From Perca fluviatilis (Eukaryota > Chordata > Actinopteri > Perciformes > Percidae), in the NCBI RefSeq assembly GCF_010015445.1, contig NC_053123.1, positions 1,240,001 through 1,304,000 on the forward strand: a stretch of 64,000 nt of DNA, written 5' to 3'. Positions 11,118-22,884 of this stretch are shown here, in pieces. The notes beneath the pieces are model-generated. The model ran no database searches. It had not been told where the DNA came from and saw nothing but the letters and a program-made list of their open reading frames with translations. Position 1 is the first letter of the stretch. The number at the start of each line of letters is the position of its first letter. Both the position numbers and the translations under genes were made by a program.

Positions 11118-11482
11118 AGCTATAGTGCGTAGTTTCTGCCGTCCCCATGAGGAATTCTAAGTAAGGACAACAAAACTGTTGGCACGTCCACATGATACAA
11201 GCCTTCTGTGACTGCGCACTGCCCCCCTCCTCCACGCAGTTGCTAGTAGCCAAGGAGGACACGGAGGATTAAAAAAACATGATGGACTCTTCAGAAGAGG
11301 TAATTATCTTCACTCGAGTTTCTGCGTGGGAAAAAGTCATTGGACGACACAATCTTCTGAACATAGTCATACGGAGAAATAGAGAGAGAGTTGTGTGTCT
11401 TAATTAGCTTTGTAGCAACTAGTTTGGTAATGGCGTGAATGCAACGGACGTCATTAATATCAAAAAGTTACGCACTAAAGCT
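11118..11482. mobile_element. 365-bp TTAA-flanked (piggyBac-type) short element
   Basis: TTAA at 11114-11117 and 11483-11486 flanks inverted ends AGCTATAGTGCGTAGTTTCT and (inverse of right) AGCTTTAGTGCGTAACTTTT, matching at 16 of 20 positions. No coding capacity. Probably mobilised in trans by a piggyBac transposase. Confidence 0.85.
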
Positions 11483-11486
11483 TTAA

Positions 11487-12651
11487 ACATGACCCGGGCA
11501 GGCAGCTGACTGTGGTATTTTTAAGCCTGACGATAATTGAGATGTGGATTTCACAGTCGAAAATAACAGCTGGTAATCCAACAGTTTTGTTTCCAAACAA
11601 TTTTAGTATGAAAAGCTTTTTTTATCTGAGAGTTGTTTTCATCTTCTTCATCTTCAGCTCGAGATGCACAGCAAAACTTGGAACAAATCGAACTTTGAAG
11701 TATTGTCTTTAGCTTTGTATGGGATTCAGTGCTCATCAGTGTCAAACCAAATGCAACAATATTCTCACTGACACGTTGCTCGGTGTTGTTCTGACCCATT
11801 CTCTTGACAGTTACAATTCAGAGAGAGACACATTAAATCCTCATTTCCTTGGGAGAGGTCTGACCGAGAACTACATTGTCTCAGCATTGTGGCGAAGCAT
11901 GAATAAAATTTGTAATGCGTTTGTTTTCGTCTCAAGAGTTAATGTTCAAACCATGTACAGTATGACATGTACTGTTGCTTTAGCATAGTGTTGCTTTAGC
12001 ATATTGTTTAGCTAACCTGGGCTTTTGTTGGATATATTAGGTAGACACACAAATTGGCACACAACATCAGCATGTCTTGTTTGTATTTCTCAATGCTTTT
12101 CATCTCAAGTATCCAACTTTCAGAGCCCTGACAGAAACTTCCAACCTAGCTACAATTGAGGGTGCAATGAATAGCAACATTGTGTCTAAACAATACTTGA
12201 CAAACATGGCAGTGGCATAAAAGCAGGAAGTTGGCATGGCAGGCTAAGGTAAACATCAGCGATGTTTCCCCTCTGTGCTCTGACATGGCTGCATTGTTCC
12301 CAGCGCACAAGCTGCAGTGCTGAGAAAAGTCACTTCTGTACTACACTCACTTTTCCTCAATTGTATGAGCATAATAGCAATAATAACAGACACTTCCACA
12401 TAATAGGGCCTTCTATAAAGAGTGGTTTCCCAGAGAATGGTGAGCTGTATCCTTTCTCATCTTGTGCGGGCAGCAGCTATGTATTCACTATATACCACAG
12501 GAAGTAGCATTATTGTCGGCATTGACTGTTAAAACATTACAAAGTCGGTCACGGTATCCTGAACATGCATGAAGTTTTCATGCATAAAAAGTGTCTAGGG
12601 CATATGTGAAACATTCTGCCTCAGACATTTCAGCAAGTATATGCAATATGC
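11487..12651. other. No feature recognised
   Basis: Complex AT-rich sequence. Frames at 11719-11988 and 12262-12507 show no domain. Confidence 0.5.
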
Positions 12652-13223
12652 CAACCCAGTCTCATGGCAGTACGTGAAATGGTCACGTTATTTAATCTAT
12701 TGATTCGTGTTTACAGGGACGTTTTTGTTGTTTTTTTGCGTGGTGGCCAGCACGAAAATGTAAACTAATGTATTTAAATGGGAAGCATATGTTGTGGTCA
12801 CAGCACGACTATGGTAGCGAGTAGTATGAAATGCCGAAAATCCGCGAAAGGAGGTTGGTTGGGGTGGTGGATGGGTCCCGCGTGTGGCGTTTTGTTTCCC
12901 CGTTAACCGTCCCGTTATTGTCGTGCGTTCCCTGCGGCCGTCTCCCGGAGTGTGAGGCGTCCTTTCCCTGTTGTTTTTTTCCTAAACCCAACCTCCGCCA
13001 TCCCGTTATTGTCGCGCGTCACCCGCGGCTGTCTCCCGCGGCTGTCTCCTGGCGTGTGAGCCATCCTCCCCCGGGGTGTGGTGTTTGCTTTCCCCCTTAA
13101 TCTCTGTATAGACCATTTCGTGCTGGCCACCACAAAAAAAAACGACAACAACGTCCCCGTGAACACGAATCAATAGATTAAAAATAACATGACCATTTCA
13201 CAAACTGCCGTGATACCGTGTTG
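12652..13223. mobile_element. 572-bp inverted-repeat element, relative of 52070-52656
   Basis: Ends are inverted: CAACCCAGTCTCATGGCAG at the left and, reversed, CAACACGGTATCACGGCAG at the right. The match continues for about 110 bp, including tctattgattcgtgtt and gtggtggccagcacgaaa. The GC-rich core (12845-13100) shares ggttggggtggtggatgggt and cgcgtgtggcgttttgtttc with the element at 52070. It lacks the tRNA-like stretch found there between those two phrases. No target duplication recognisable. Confidence 0.8.
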
Positions 13224-13396
13224 ACCTTCTTACGTTATGCAGATGCATTTTAGTGAGGATTGCGCAAACAATGAGTGGAAATATTTTCAGGTTGACCTGA
13301 AGTATGCCCCTGGATTAACTAACCTCACACAATTAGCAAAGGAAGTTATCTCTCTCTGAAAAGCAAATGTACAAACTAGGGAAATCAATGGTCGGT

Positions 13397-13637
13397 TAGT
13401 CTATATCAACAACGTTTAATTTCCGGATGTCCCTCATTTCGGCCAGATGTCCGTCCCCTTCCTCTTCCTTTGTGTTGGCGTTCTAACCTCCGGTAGATTT
13501 GTGAGGACTATGGTTAACTGCTCCTCAGATCTCTGCAGGTTAAATCCAGACAGCTAGCTAGACTATCTGTCCAATCAGAGTTTTCTGTTGCACGACTAAA
13601 ACTACTTTTCAACGTACACATGTTCCACCAAAACAAG
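13397..13637 (-). mobile_element. Short element family F, truncated copy, reverse orientation
   Basis: Reverse complement of the right-hand half of the copies at 47296-47727 and 56412-56874. It starts with the terminal tagtctatatcaac and ends within the cgtacacatgttccacc region. The opposite terminus is missing. Confidence 0.85.
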
Positions 13638-14778
13638 TCAACGGGTTATTTTGCATACACAGTCAATCACAGCTAGCATTCTGAGGTAAAAGCATAGGGT
13701 AAAAAGTGCTGAGCAGACTTGGAGGAGCAGCTTGTCAATAAAATGAGCTGGTCCACCTTAAAGGTCAGTCCACCGTGTGCCTGTGCCGAAGTTGTCGCTA
13801 ATTTCGATGTTAACCCCCTGCACTTTAACCAGGAGGCAAGAAAGACACAGGAACTTGGGCTTGGGTCTTGAGGAGAGGTGGCATTTATTCATCGACAAAA
13901 CCGGGAATGTTCCTCACACTGCACTGTGTTCACAGCTTAACGTTACTTCATACTCACCGTCACACACACTCACTTTCGTGTTCTCGAGTTCGCTACTAAT
14001 AACATTTTAAAAATACTTTTAGAAAAACTCCCCTGATGATTACACCTGGCAGGGACCAGTCTTGGAATACACTGGCCAAAACCCCTTCAGCTCTGACCAC
14101 CGACTGCTGGACACATTTCATAAACCAAAGCTACATCACAACTATGTTTTTTGTCATTTACCAGTTAGTGTCGGGCCTTCTAAAGCAAAATGAATCCAAA
14201 CTGACATCCCTAGTACAAATGTGTTTGAAGTATTTCACACAAAAGCAGAGGCGTCAAGATCCAGCAGAGCTAAGTCAAGGGCAACTCCACTCGCTTCAGG
14301 TTCTTGAAAATATTTTGCCTCTCATTCTGGAGAAGAACTGAAGAAGCAGTCCTCAAGCTAAACATCAGCATGTTACTGGCATCATGAGCAGTCCTTCAGA
14401 ACTGAAGAAGCCTTTGAATTTCCCATGAATATTACTTTCACAAGTATTAGTTTTTTCTAGGTAGTGAGGCAGTTAGACTGTGGCTGGAGTAAATTATTTG
14501 GGATCAAGACCCTTACAATATCATGTGTGTTCATGTGAGTTCAGTGAGGTCAGTCTTAGGAGCAGTCCAGCAGCTGACAGCGTTATGACCTGCTGTATTG
14601 GGAAATCCTAATAGATACATGCCATGTGAAACTTGCATCGCACATTTGTGCTGCACTATTTCCTTAGTAAATCTCTCTCAGTGTTTTCCATTTCCCCACA
14701 AAATGTAATGCTCTCCGGATGGAAACACATCTCAATCAGCACTGAAACCATCAAACCTCTACTGAGTCATCAATATGA
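13638..14778. other. Mostly unrecognised; small repeat pieces near 14283-14425
   Basis: The wording 'cttcaggttcttgaaaata ... cctctcattctggagaag' and 'cttcagaactgaagaagc' near 14295-14410 looks like a degraded interspersed repeat. Nothing else is supported. The 101-codon frame at 14036-14341 overlaps this repeat and is not a gene. Confidence 0.4.
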
Positions 14779-15114
14779 TTGGGCACCGTGAACCGGTTCC
14801 AACATGCAATCATTTCAAAAATTATGATTCCAATGGAATCTTTTTATATTGGAATTGTTTGGAAAATTTTGTTCGGTTTCGTTCGGTTTAAAATTAACAT
14901 GCACTTAAAGTTTTGGTTACCATAGCGGGGAAACTGCTTTTACATTGAAAAAGCCTGGTAAAACTGTAAATCACAAAATACAATTTTCTTCTTATCTGTG
15001 AAATAAGCATGTGTTTCAACTCCAACCTTTGAATAATTGGAATTGAGAAGAACCGGAATCGAAAGTAAGAATCGGAATTGGAATCAGAATTGTTCAAATT
15101 AAAACAATGCCCAA
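14779..15114. mobile_element. Short inverted-repeat element, TTGGGCA ends
   Basis: Begins ttgggcaccgtgaaccggt and ends aaaacaatgcccaa. The interior carries 'gattccaatggaatc' and 'ggaattggaatcagaattg', giving inverted GGAATC/GATTCC subterminal repeats. Non-coding. No clear target duplication, so limits are approximate. Confidence 0.6.
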
Positions 15115-15847
15115 CTCTAGTTAGTTCTACAGACTGACACACACCATTATACTGCCCACAGTCCACTTTTACCCATTGGTATCTGATGTTCATCAATGGA
15201 CAATATCAGTCTGCCACATCATCAAAGTGATTCAGTACATCAGCCTAACCCTAATATATATATATATATATATATTAAATTTAAAGGATATCCCAGTACG
15301 TGTGAACCTTAGCCCACAGTCATACTCTTTCTGTAGTCTTGAGCTGTTTGAGAACACCATGGCAAAAGCTGTCTCCCTTCTTCTTTGTCATACTGTCACT
15401 GTTTTCTGCTCTCTGCAGCTCAGCAAGAGTGAATCACGGCCGCTTTATTTATGACAGTGTCTGTCTTTCAACTGTCTCTGGACTATATCATTTAACATGA
15501 CAAAAGTGCACAAAAATGCCACACAGAATAAATGTTCACAGAAAGAGTCTTTGACAGTGGCGTGCGGTCAAAGACGGCCAGACATTGAAATATAGTTATT
15601 TAATAGAAGATGTTTTATGATTAATGAAAAGGCATGAAACTTATATTTTATCCATATTATTGAGTATTAAAAGCAGTGGGAATATTTACAGATATTGAGC
15701 TGAGCTTCCTTCGCAAAGGAGATTATGTTGTCGGCTGGGTTTGTCTGTCAGCAGGATTACAGAAAAACACTATTGGCCCAATTTACATGAAAAATTATAA
15801 CTTTTAGGTGTACAAGTCTGTTTCTATAGAAGTCTATGAGAAAATGA
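15115..15847. other. No gene recognised; (TA)n at 15256-15276
   Basis: A short pure TA run lies inside otherwise unremarkable complex sequence. Confidence 0.5.
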
Positions 15848-15936
15848 CGGACATCCAGCCTAAAAGAAGGACATACGGCGAAATTTCCACCGGCAACGGA
15901 GCAATCCCGGAAGTGGAAAGTCGTGGATATAGACTA
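15848..15936 (+). mobile_element. Short element family F, 3'-terminal fragment
   Basis: Wording 'gacggacatccagcc', 'ggcaacggagcaatccc' and terminal gtggatatagacta match the right end of the family copies at 47296 and 56412. Only the last roughly 90 bp are present. Confidence 0.75.
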
Positions 15937-16074
15937 GTATGATTTGTGAAAAAAGCAGAGGGGGGGATGTTTTTGGATCATGCACAACAAAAAAACATGC
16001 AAGTATTAAATACCCCTTGCAATACCATGGATATAGTGCCCTTCGGCCAGGTATGCCAAACACTTATATATGCA

Positions 16075-16195
16075 CTTCAATATTCAATGGAAAATACAGC
16101 TGGAGAGCGGAGCTTTAAAACGGTAGTCCACAAACCAATGGGTGACGTCACGATGGCTACGTCCACTTCTTTTATACTCTCTATGTTACTATCGC
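16075..16195. repeat. Dispersed repeat fragment
   Basis: Contains 'gcggagctttaaaacgg', 'aaaccaatgggtgacgtcac' and 'gatggctacgtccacttctt', wording I associate with a common fish non-autonomous element. Only one part is present. The tgacgtca site is a perfect CRE-type palindrome, probably incidental. Confidence 0.4.
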
Positions 16196-16381
16196 TTTGT
16201 TTCCTCTTGAGCTTGACAGAAAGCAGAGAGACACAAGAATACTGAGAGATTAAAAGATAGTATCTGGTAGCTGTATGAACATTACAGATGTGTAAATATA
16301 CCAGCCGTTTTAAAATTAAAAGAAAAGCCTGAATAACACTCCTCCACACCTCTCTTGATGCAGATGACAATGTGGGAATAG

Positions 16382-16388
<7 letters not shown>

Positions 16389-16430
<42 letters not shown>
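16389..16430. repeat. (TG)n microsatellite
   Basis: About 21 uninterrupted dinucleotide units. Open frames across it on both strands are artefacts. Confidence 0.95.
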
Positions 16431-17036
16431 GTTTGTGTGTCTGCCTTATATAGGCTACCGACAAGAAACAAATCAGAGGAAAAATCTGAATAATGAGCGA
16501 AGAAACACAACAAATGCAGATGCTTTCACACAGGGCACAAGGTCTGCACATATACTGTATGGTGTCTCCTTAACCATCACCTACATTATAAGTAAACAGC
16601 TACTTCTAACAAACAACCCGACTGACTGAATAAGAGAGAGACAAAATGCATGGTAAAGAAATGTGAGCTCCTTATGAGTTAAAGACCAAGATTTATATTA
16701 TTATTTTATTATGTATATTATTATAATGTTTATGTGGTGTGACCGGCTGTCCTAGCGACAGTCCTGCGCTGGTGTTTAGGGTGGGATGTTCAGAGCTGTA
16801 CTGTCTCAAAAGTTTAAATGTACTGAACTTTGAGCTCAAGCTGCAGTGGCCTCTGTGTGCGCAGCCGAGGACTGACTTGCTTGTGATGTGATTAAAGCTA
16901 GAAGACAGAAGGTATGTGTGTTTTCTGAATTATCAATGCAATAACATCATCGTCACATCAGACCAAACTTACGAGTAATATTTACTTTATTCAGTCAGTA
17001 AATGATATGCGCTTGTCACTTTATTATACTATCGTC
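16431..17036. other. No feature recognised
   Basis: Complex sequence without supported frames or repeat ends. Confidence 0.5.
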
Positions 17037-17439
17037 TAGCCTGGTTGACACCAGACCCTTCTCAGTTGTAACTGAGAGTGGGTCTGGACAAGCTTCATTC
17101 ACAGCCCATTTCCAAAGGGGCATCACCAACGGACGCAGCTCAAATGCCTCTGGGCGCAATTGGATAGTCCTTCAACCAATCAGACCAACGATCCGGGTGA
17201 TGTAGCAGCGACAGCGGCATAAACGGGTTGCTGCACTTTGGTGGCCGTCATGTTGAATGTTAACAAAAAGGTGTTTGCCTCGCTGCGCTATCGTCATCGT
17301 GTAAAGCCAGCCTCAACGGTTGTGATTGGTGCCTCGATTTGGAAAAATTGGAAATGGGCTTGAATGGGCTCTTGGCCAGACTGACTTGCTTTTCAAATCT
17401 CAGATTTGCCAGAAGTTTGTCAGGGTTTACCCAGGCTAA
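17037..17439. mobile_element. Short inverted-repeat element, TAGCCTGG ends
   Basis: Starts tagcctggttgacaccagac and ends gggtttacccaggcta, an imperfect inverted pair. An internal hairpin (gacccttctcag...ctgagagtgggtc) lies just inside the left end. Non-coding, about 400 bp. Confidence 0.7.
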
Positions 17440-17804
17440 CTATTGTCAGAATCTAGTCCCAGTCTATAGTGTCCATTATAATGGATCAAATACAATGAAA
17501 GTAATTCTGTCCTGGTACTCCACATCCCAGAACCTAAAGGCAATGCCATGTTCAATTTTGGAGGGTTCCTGGTAAATGATCTAGTGAAGAAGCTTTTAGT
17601 GCAAGTTCAAACCAGAAGACAATCCTCATCGTTATCAACATCATCATCATCACTACAATGTGTTTGCATCCTCTTCTGTCATCCAGTGGTTATTGTAGCT
17701 GAAGGATATTAAAACATTTCCTGTTTGCCTGCTGTCATTGCTGTCTGTACCACCTGCTCTTATACTTCGTCACCTTACTTAAAGGGCGACGTCACTATAA
17801 ACGT
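17440..17804. other. No gene; right edge is a repeat also present at 47.77 kb
   Basis: 17786-17804 (agggcgacgtcactataaac and gt) closely parallels 47773-47792 (agggcgccgccactataaac). The hAT-type element next door inserted into one copy of this sequence. The rest of the interval shows nothing. Confidence 0.5.
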
Positions 17805-17854
17805 TAGCGATGGCCAAATGAAGCTTCGTGAACCATCCATCCATCTTCGTCCGC

Positions 17855-20580
17855 TTATCCGGTGTCGGGTCGCGGGGGGAGCAGCTCCAGCAGGGGACCC
17901 CAAACTTCCCTTTCCCGAGCAACATTAACGAGCTCCGACTGGGGGATCCCGAGGCGTTCCCAGGCCAGGTTGGAGATATAATCCCTCCACCTAGTCCTGG
18001 GTCTTCCCCGAGGCCTCCTCCCAGCCGGACGTGCCTGGAACACCTCCCTAAGGGAGGCGCCCAGGGGCATCCTTACCAGATGCGCCGAACCACCTCAACT
18101 GGCTCCTTTCGACGCAAAGCGAGCAGCGGCTTACTCCGAGCTCCTCACGGATGACTGAGCTTCTCACCCTATCTCTAAGGGAGACGCCAGCCACCCTCCT
18201 GAGGAAACCCATTTCGGCCGCTTGTACCCTGGATCTCGCTCTCGGTCGCGAACACCAGCCTTCATGACCATAGGTGAGGGTAGGAACGAAAACTGAGCGG
18301 GTATACGAGAGCTTTGCCTTCTGGCTCAGCTCTCTTTTCGTCACAACGGTGCAATAGATGGAATGTAAGCCCGCTCTCGCCACCTCTCCGACCAATCTCC
18401 CGCTCCATTGTCCCTCACTTCCGAACAAAACCCCAAGGTACTTGAACTCCTTCACTTGGGGTAAGGACTCATTCCCTACCTGGAGTAGGCATTCCATCGG
18501 TTTCCTGCTGAGAACCATGGCCTCCGATTTAGAGGTGCTGATCCTCATCCCAACCGCTTCACACTCCGCTGCAAACCCATTCAGTGAGTGCTGAAGGTCG
18601 TAGGTCGATGTGCATACAGGACCACATCATCTGCAAAAGCAGCACGAGATCCCCAGCCCACCGAACTGCAACCCCTCCCCACCCCGACTACGCGATATCC
18701 TGTCCATAAATATTGCAAACAGGATTGGTGACAAAGCGCTGGCCCCTGGCGGAGGCCAACCCTCACCTGAAACGAGTCCGACTTACTGCCGAGAACCCGG
18801 ACACAGCTCTCACTTTGGTCGCACAGAGATTGGATGGCTCTGGAGTAGAGACCCCTCACCCCATACTCCCGCAGCACCTCCCACAGTAGCTCCCGGGGGA
18901 CCCGGTCATACGCCTTCTCCAAATCCACAAAATACATGTAGACCGGTTAAGCATACTCCCAGGCCCCCTCCAGGATCCTTGAGAGTGAAGAGCTGGTCCG
19001 TTGTTCCACGCACCAGGACGGAATCCGCATTGTTCCTCCTCAACCTGAGGTTCGAACATCGGCCGAACCCTCCTTTCCGCACACCTTGGAGTAGACTTTA
19101 CCAGGGAGGCTGAGAAGTGTGATACCCCTGTAATTGGCACACACCCTCTGGTCCCCTTTTTAAAAAGGGGAAACACCACCCCAGTCTGCCACTCCTTTGG
19201 CACTGTTCCAGACTTCCACGCAATGTTGAAGAGACGTGTCAACCAGGACAGCCCTCCACACCCAGAGCCTTGAGCATTTCTGGACGGATCTCATCAATCC
19301 CCGGGCTTTGCCACTGTGGAGTTGTTTGACTACATCAGTGACTTCCGCCCGGAAATCAACCGACAATCCCCATCATCCTCCAGCTCTGCCTCTAACATAG
19401 AGGGCTTATAGCGGATTCAGGAGTTCCTCAAAATGCTCCTTCCACCGCCCTATTACCTCCTCAGTTGAGGTCAACAGTGTCCCATCCTTACTGTACACAG
19501 CTTGGATGGTTCCCCGCTTCCCCTCCTGAGGTGGCGAACAGTTTTCCAGAAGCACTTTGGTGCCGACCCAAAAGTCCTTCTCCATGTCTTCTCAAACTTC
19601 TCCCACACCCGCTGCTTTGCCTCTTTCACGGCAGAGGCTGCAGCCCTTCGGCCCCTTTCGGACCCTGCAACTGCCTCCGGAGTCCTCTGGGATAACATAT
19701 CCCGGAAAGACTCCTTCTTCAGTCGGACGGCTTTCCTGACCACCGTTGTCCACCACGGTGTTCGTGGGTTACCGCCCCTTTGAGGCACCTAAGACCCTAA
19801 GACCACAGCTCGCCGCAGCGCTCAGCAATGGAAACTTTGAACATTGTCCACTTCGGGTTCAATGCCCCCAGCCTCCACAGGGATGCACGAAATGCTCCGA
19901 GTTGTGAAGTTGAAAGTCCGTTGGACAGGGGCCTCCTCCAGACGTTCCCAATTTACCCCGCACTACACGTTTGGGCTTACCAGGTCTGTCCGGAGTCTTC
20001 CTCACCCCCTGACTCAACTGACCACCAGATGGTGATCGGTTGACAGCTCTGCCCCTCTTCACCCGAGTGTCCAGAAACATACGGCCTCAGATCAGATGAA
20101 ACGATTATAAAATCGATCATTGACCTTCGGCCTAGGGTGCTCTGGTACCAGGTACACTTATGAGCATCCTTATATTCGAACATGGTGTTCGTTATAGACA
20201 ATCCATGACTAGCACAGAAGTCCAACAACAAACAACCACTCTGGTTTAGATCAGGGAGGCCGTTCCTCCCAATCACCCTCTCAGGTGTCTCCATCATTGC
20301 CAACGTGTGCGTTGAAGTCCCCAGCAGAACAATTGAGTCCCCCACTGGCCCCCTGCAGGACTCCACTCAAGGTCTCTAAGAAGGCCGAATACTCCGAACT
20401 CCTGTTTGGTGCATATGCACAAACAACAGTCAGAGTTTTCCCCCAACCCGCAGGCGAGGGGGGACCCTCTCGTCCACCGGGGTAAAATTCCAACGTAGCG
20501 GCGCTCAGCCGGGGCTTGTTAGTATCCCCACACCGCCCGGCCGCACACCCTGAGCAACTCCGGAGAAGAAAAGAGTCCAA
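17855..20580 (-). pseudogene. Degraded endonuclease/reverse transcriptase of RTE-like LINE copy 1
   Basis: This would nick target DNA and copy the element RNA into the nick. Successive minus-strand pieces follow family order. Endonuclease (20580-19977) shows the fragments [14 protein letters not shown] and [16 protein letters not shown] linker lies at 19788-19471. The reverse transcriptase start (19242-18856) reads HSGKARGLM and CGFRPG. The palm (18937-18581) has MYFVDLEKAYDRVPRELLWE and FADDVVLYA, which include the catalytic Asp motifs. The thumb/connection (18548-18048) has FKYLGVLF and LTYGHEGW. The C-terminal piece (18070-17855) has RPRTRWRDYISNLAWERLG. Adjacent pieces lie in different frames, so many small indels separate them and no functional protein can be made. 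Copies share near-identical wording with the element at 39 kb, indicating one subfamily. Confidence 0.85.
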
Positions 20581-21149
20581 CCCCTATCCAGGAGTACGGT
20601 TCCAGAACCGAGACTGTGCGTAGAGGTAAGCCCCACCACATCTAACGGTAGCGCTCCACCTCCCGCACCAGTTCCGGCTCCTTCCCCACAGAGAGGTGAC
20701 GCTCCACGCCCCCAGAGCCAGCCTGCCTGCCCGGGTCTGGTCCGCCTGAGGCCCTGACCTTCACTGCCACCCATGTGGAGCACCGCGGACCCCCAGCGGT
20801 TCCTCCCACAGGTGGTGGGGCCCATGCGCTGGAGAGATGGGAGCCACGTAGCTTGTTTGGGCTGTGCCCGGCCGGGCTCGTGGCAAAACCGGGCCACCAG
20901 GCGCGCCGGACGAGCCCCGGGCCTGGGCCTGGCTCCAGCGGGGGCCCCGGGCCTCCTCGGGCAGGGGCTACCTCCATTTCTACCTTGTTTTTCCATTGGG
21001 GTTTTTGAACCATTCTTTGTCTGGCCCCTCACCTGAGACCACTTTGCCTTGGGAGACCCTACCAGGAGCACAAAGCTCCAGACAACACAGCCCTCAGGTT
21101 CACAGAGACACACAAACCTCTCCACCACGATAAGGTGATGGTTCACGGA
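20581..21149 (-). promoter_or_regulatory. GC-rich 5' leader of LINE copy 1
   Basis: Markedly GC-rich, with many CpG and GGCCCGG-type runs, unlike the AT-rich surroundings. It precedes the endonuclease region, so it is the likely 5' untranslated and internal-promoter segment. Long frames here (such as minus 20505-21263) reflect few stop codons in GC-rich DNA rather than a protein. Confidence 0.4.
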
Positions 21150-21320
21150 GAACCATTTCTTTATTTTCTGAGCCCAGTAGATGGAGCTCTTGGTTTTAAG
21201 AGAAAGGCCTAAGGCATTGCAATTCAGTGTATTCTCAACCCTTTCTTGAACAGAGAGCGCCATCTAGTAGGCGCAGAAAATAAAGAAAATGCTTCACAAA
21301 GCTTAATTTGGCCATCACTA

Positions 21321-22639
21321 ATAAACGTAACTATGGGATTAATTGCTACTTGAACAAACGACTCATGGGGGCATTTTTCAGGGGAGGAAAGTCTCGTCAA
21401 TGCCTAACCTCAACCAATGGGGCTGCTACACAGAGCGGGTCTGCTGCATCAGTTAAACTAAACTAAGCTAGCAGGTCAAACATGCCTGGTTCTGGACCAC
21501 TGTTGTGGTCTTCAATGAAGGTGGGAGATTAGGAGAGGCTTTGGTGTGTGTCTGGGTTCTGTATATGTGTTGCATTTGAAGGGGGTGTGTTCAAGCTAAA
21601 ATGGGGAGTTAAGTTGCTCTTTAACAAGCTGGGTACTACCAGGTAATGGCAGACCACCCACCACCACCATTACAGTATTAACAACATTCATATTGTAGTC
21701 TGTACTGTTGGTCTTGGAATAACTCATTTTGAACAGTATTCAAATTAGATCGTGATAGGTTATGAAATTTAAAAATAGCATGAAACAAATTTTGAAATTA
21801 CATTAAGTTAGCTCTTACCCACTCCCTTCTCGAATCCTGCACTGTGCAAAGACTACAGTCACAGCACCATTTTGTATACGTGTTATATTTTGTATAAGAT
21901 TTAATTAGATTCTATTTTATAGGCTATTGATATTAGATTGTACTATTTATTTACTTCTGCTGTATTTCTAGTTAAGTTTTAGATTCCCCTTTTTTACTTG
22001 TGTGATTTTCTTTTGATTTATATGAGCAGTGTTGGAGGGAGCCTGAGAACAAAGAATTCCACTTCATTCACGACTGCTTCACTGGAAAGGATGTGCACTT
22101 GACAAAGAACTTTGAACAAAGTTACACAGGCACTGCAAAAGCCATGATATTATGAACATAGCATTATATATCTAGCAGACAGAGCAGCATGAACACCCTA
22201 TTTGATGAACTTCTGATTGCTAACAGATCAGCCCTAACCACTTTAATAAGTCAACTGTATATCAGGGTTGTGTTTCTGTGAGCTGGTGTATGCTGGTGTG
22301 ATGTACTGTCCTCTAATGGTCATAAACAGCTTAAGGACTCAATGATGCTTTATTTGGAAGATTGTCAGTTTTCGTTGTTAGTTTTAATTAGTTGAGTTAC
22401 GGTGTTGCCATAGTGGCATGGTGAATTTTGATGTTTAAACATGAAACAACAAGTTGTTTTAACTCAGATGTACATTTTCCAATCTGCCTCAAATTCTCAT
22501 GCATGATAAGAGTCCAGGCTGTAAGCCAATATTGACTCATAGTCACACCTACTGGCAACAGGAAGTCATCTTTATGTGACAAAGACCATCCGATTTACAG
22601 GAAATTTACAGTGCGGTCTACACTTGATGAACAGCAACA
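21321..22639. other. No gene recognised
   Basis: Begins with the target duplication of the hAT-type element, then complex sequence. No supported frames. Confidence 0.5.
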
Positions 22640-22884
22640 CTTAGTTTATTTGTTTATTTGTTTATTTGAGCAGTTAACATTCTGCTCAAAGGGAGTGGGC
22701 AGAAGCAAAAGAGCTTATAAGCGCCCCCCCCATAAAATAATACAATAAAATTTCTCATTTCACAATAGTACAAAAAAACATATTGCAAAACAACACAACG
22801 AAACAATATCAAACAAACAATATAACAATCAAAACAAATATAAAACAGAACAAAAATGGATTATATACACTTCCAGAAATACTC

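Larger units (their letters stand above)
17837..21149 (-). mobile_element. Near-full-length RTE-like non-LTR retrotransposon (copy 1)
   Basis: The 3' end is at the left, with a short tail of repeated TGGA units (plus strand ccatccatccatc), as in RTE-type LINEs. The putative 5' end is at 21149. GAACCAT at 17830-17836 and 21150-21156 is a probable 7-bp target duplication within the host hAT element. On the minus strand the order is a GC-rich leader, endonuclease, reverse transcriptase and C-terminal region, all broken by frameshifts. Clade assignment to RTE-like rests on the tail and general layout and is not certain. A shorter copy lies at 39064-40538. Confidence 0.85.
17805..21320. mobile_element. 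hAT-type short element carrying a LINE insertion
   Basis: Perfect 8-bp direct repeats ATAAACGT flank it at 17797-17804 and 21321-21328, as expected for hAT transposition. The ends are inverted: TAGCGATGGCCAAATGAAGC and, reversed from the right, TAGTGATGGCCAAATTAAGC. Without the LINE at 17837-21149 the element would be only about 200 bp. The right part includes 'agatggcgctctctgttcaa' on the minus strand, a phrase typical of such fish elements. Confidence 0.85.

Noticed and set aside
14036..14341. 101-codon frame
   Set aside because: Overlaps a degraded interspersed repeat near 14295 and shows no domain.
20505..21263. 252-codon frame and several others in 20.6-21.2 kb
   Set aside because: GC-rich leader of a LINE has few stop codons. 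Frames are open on both strands and lack motifs.
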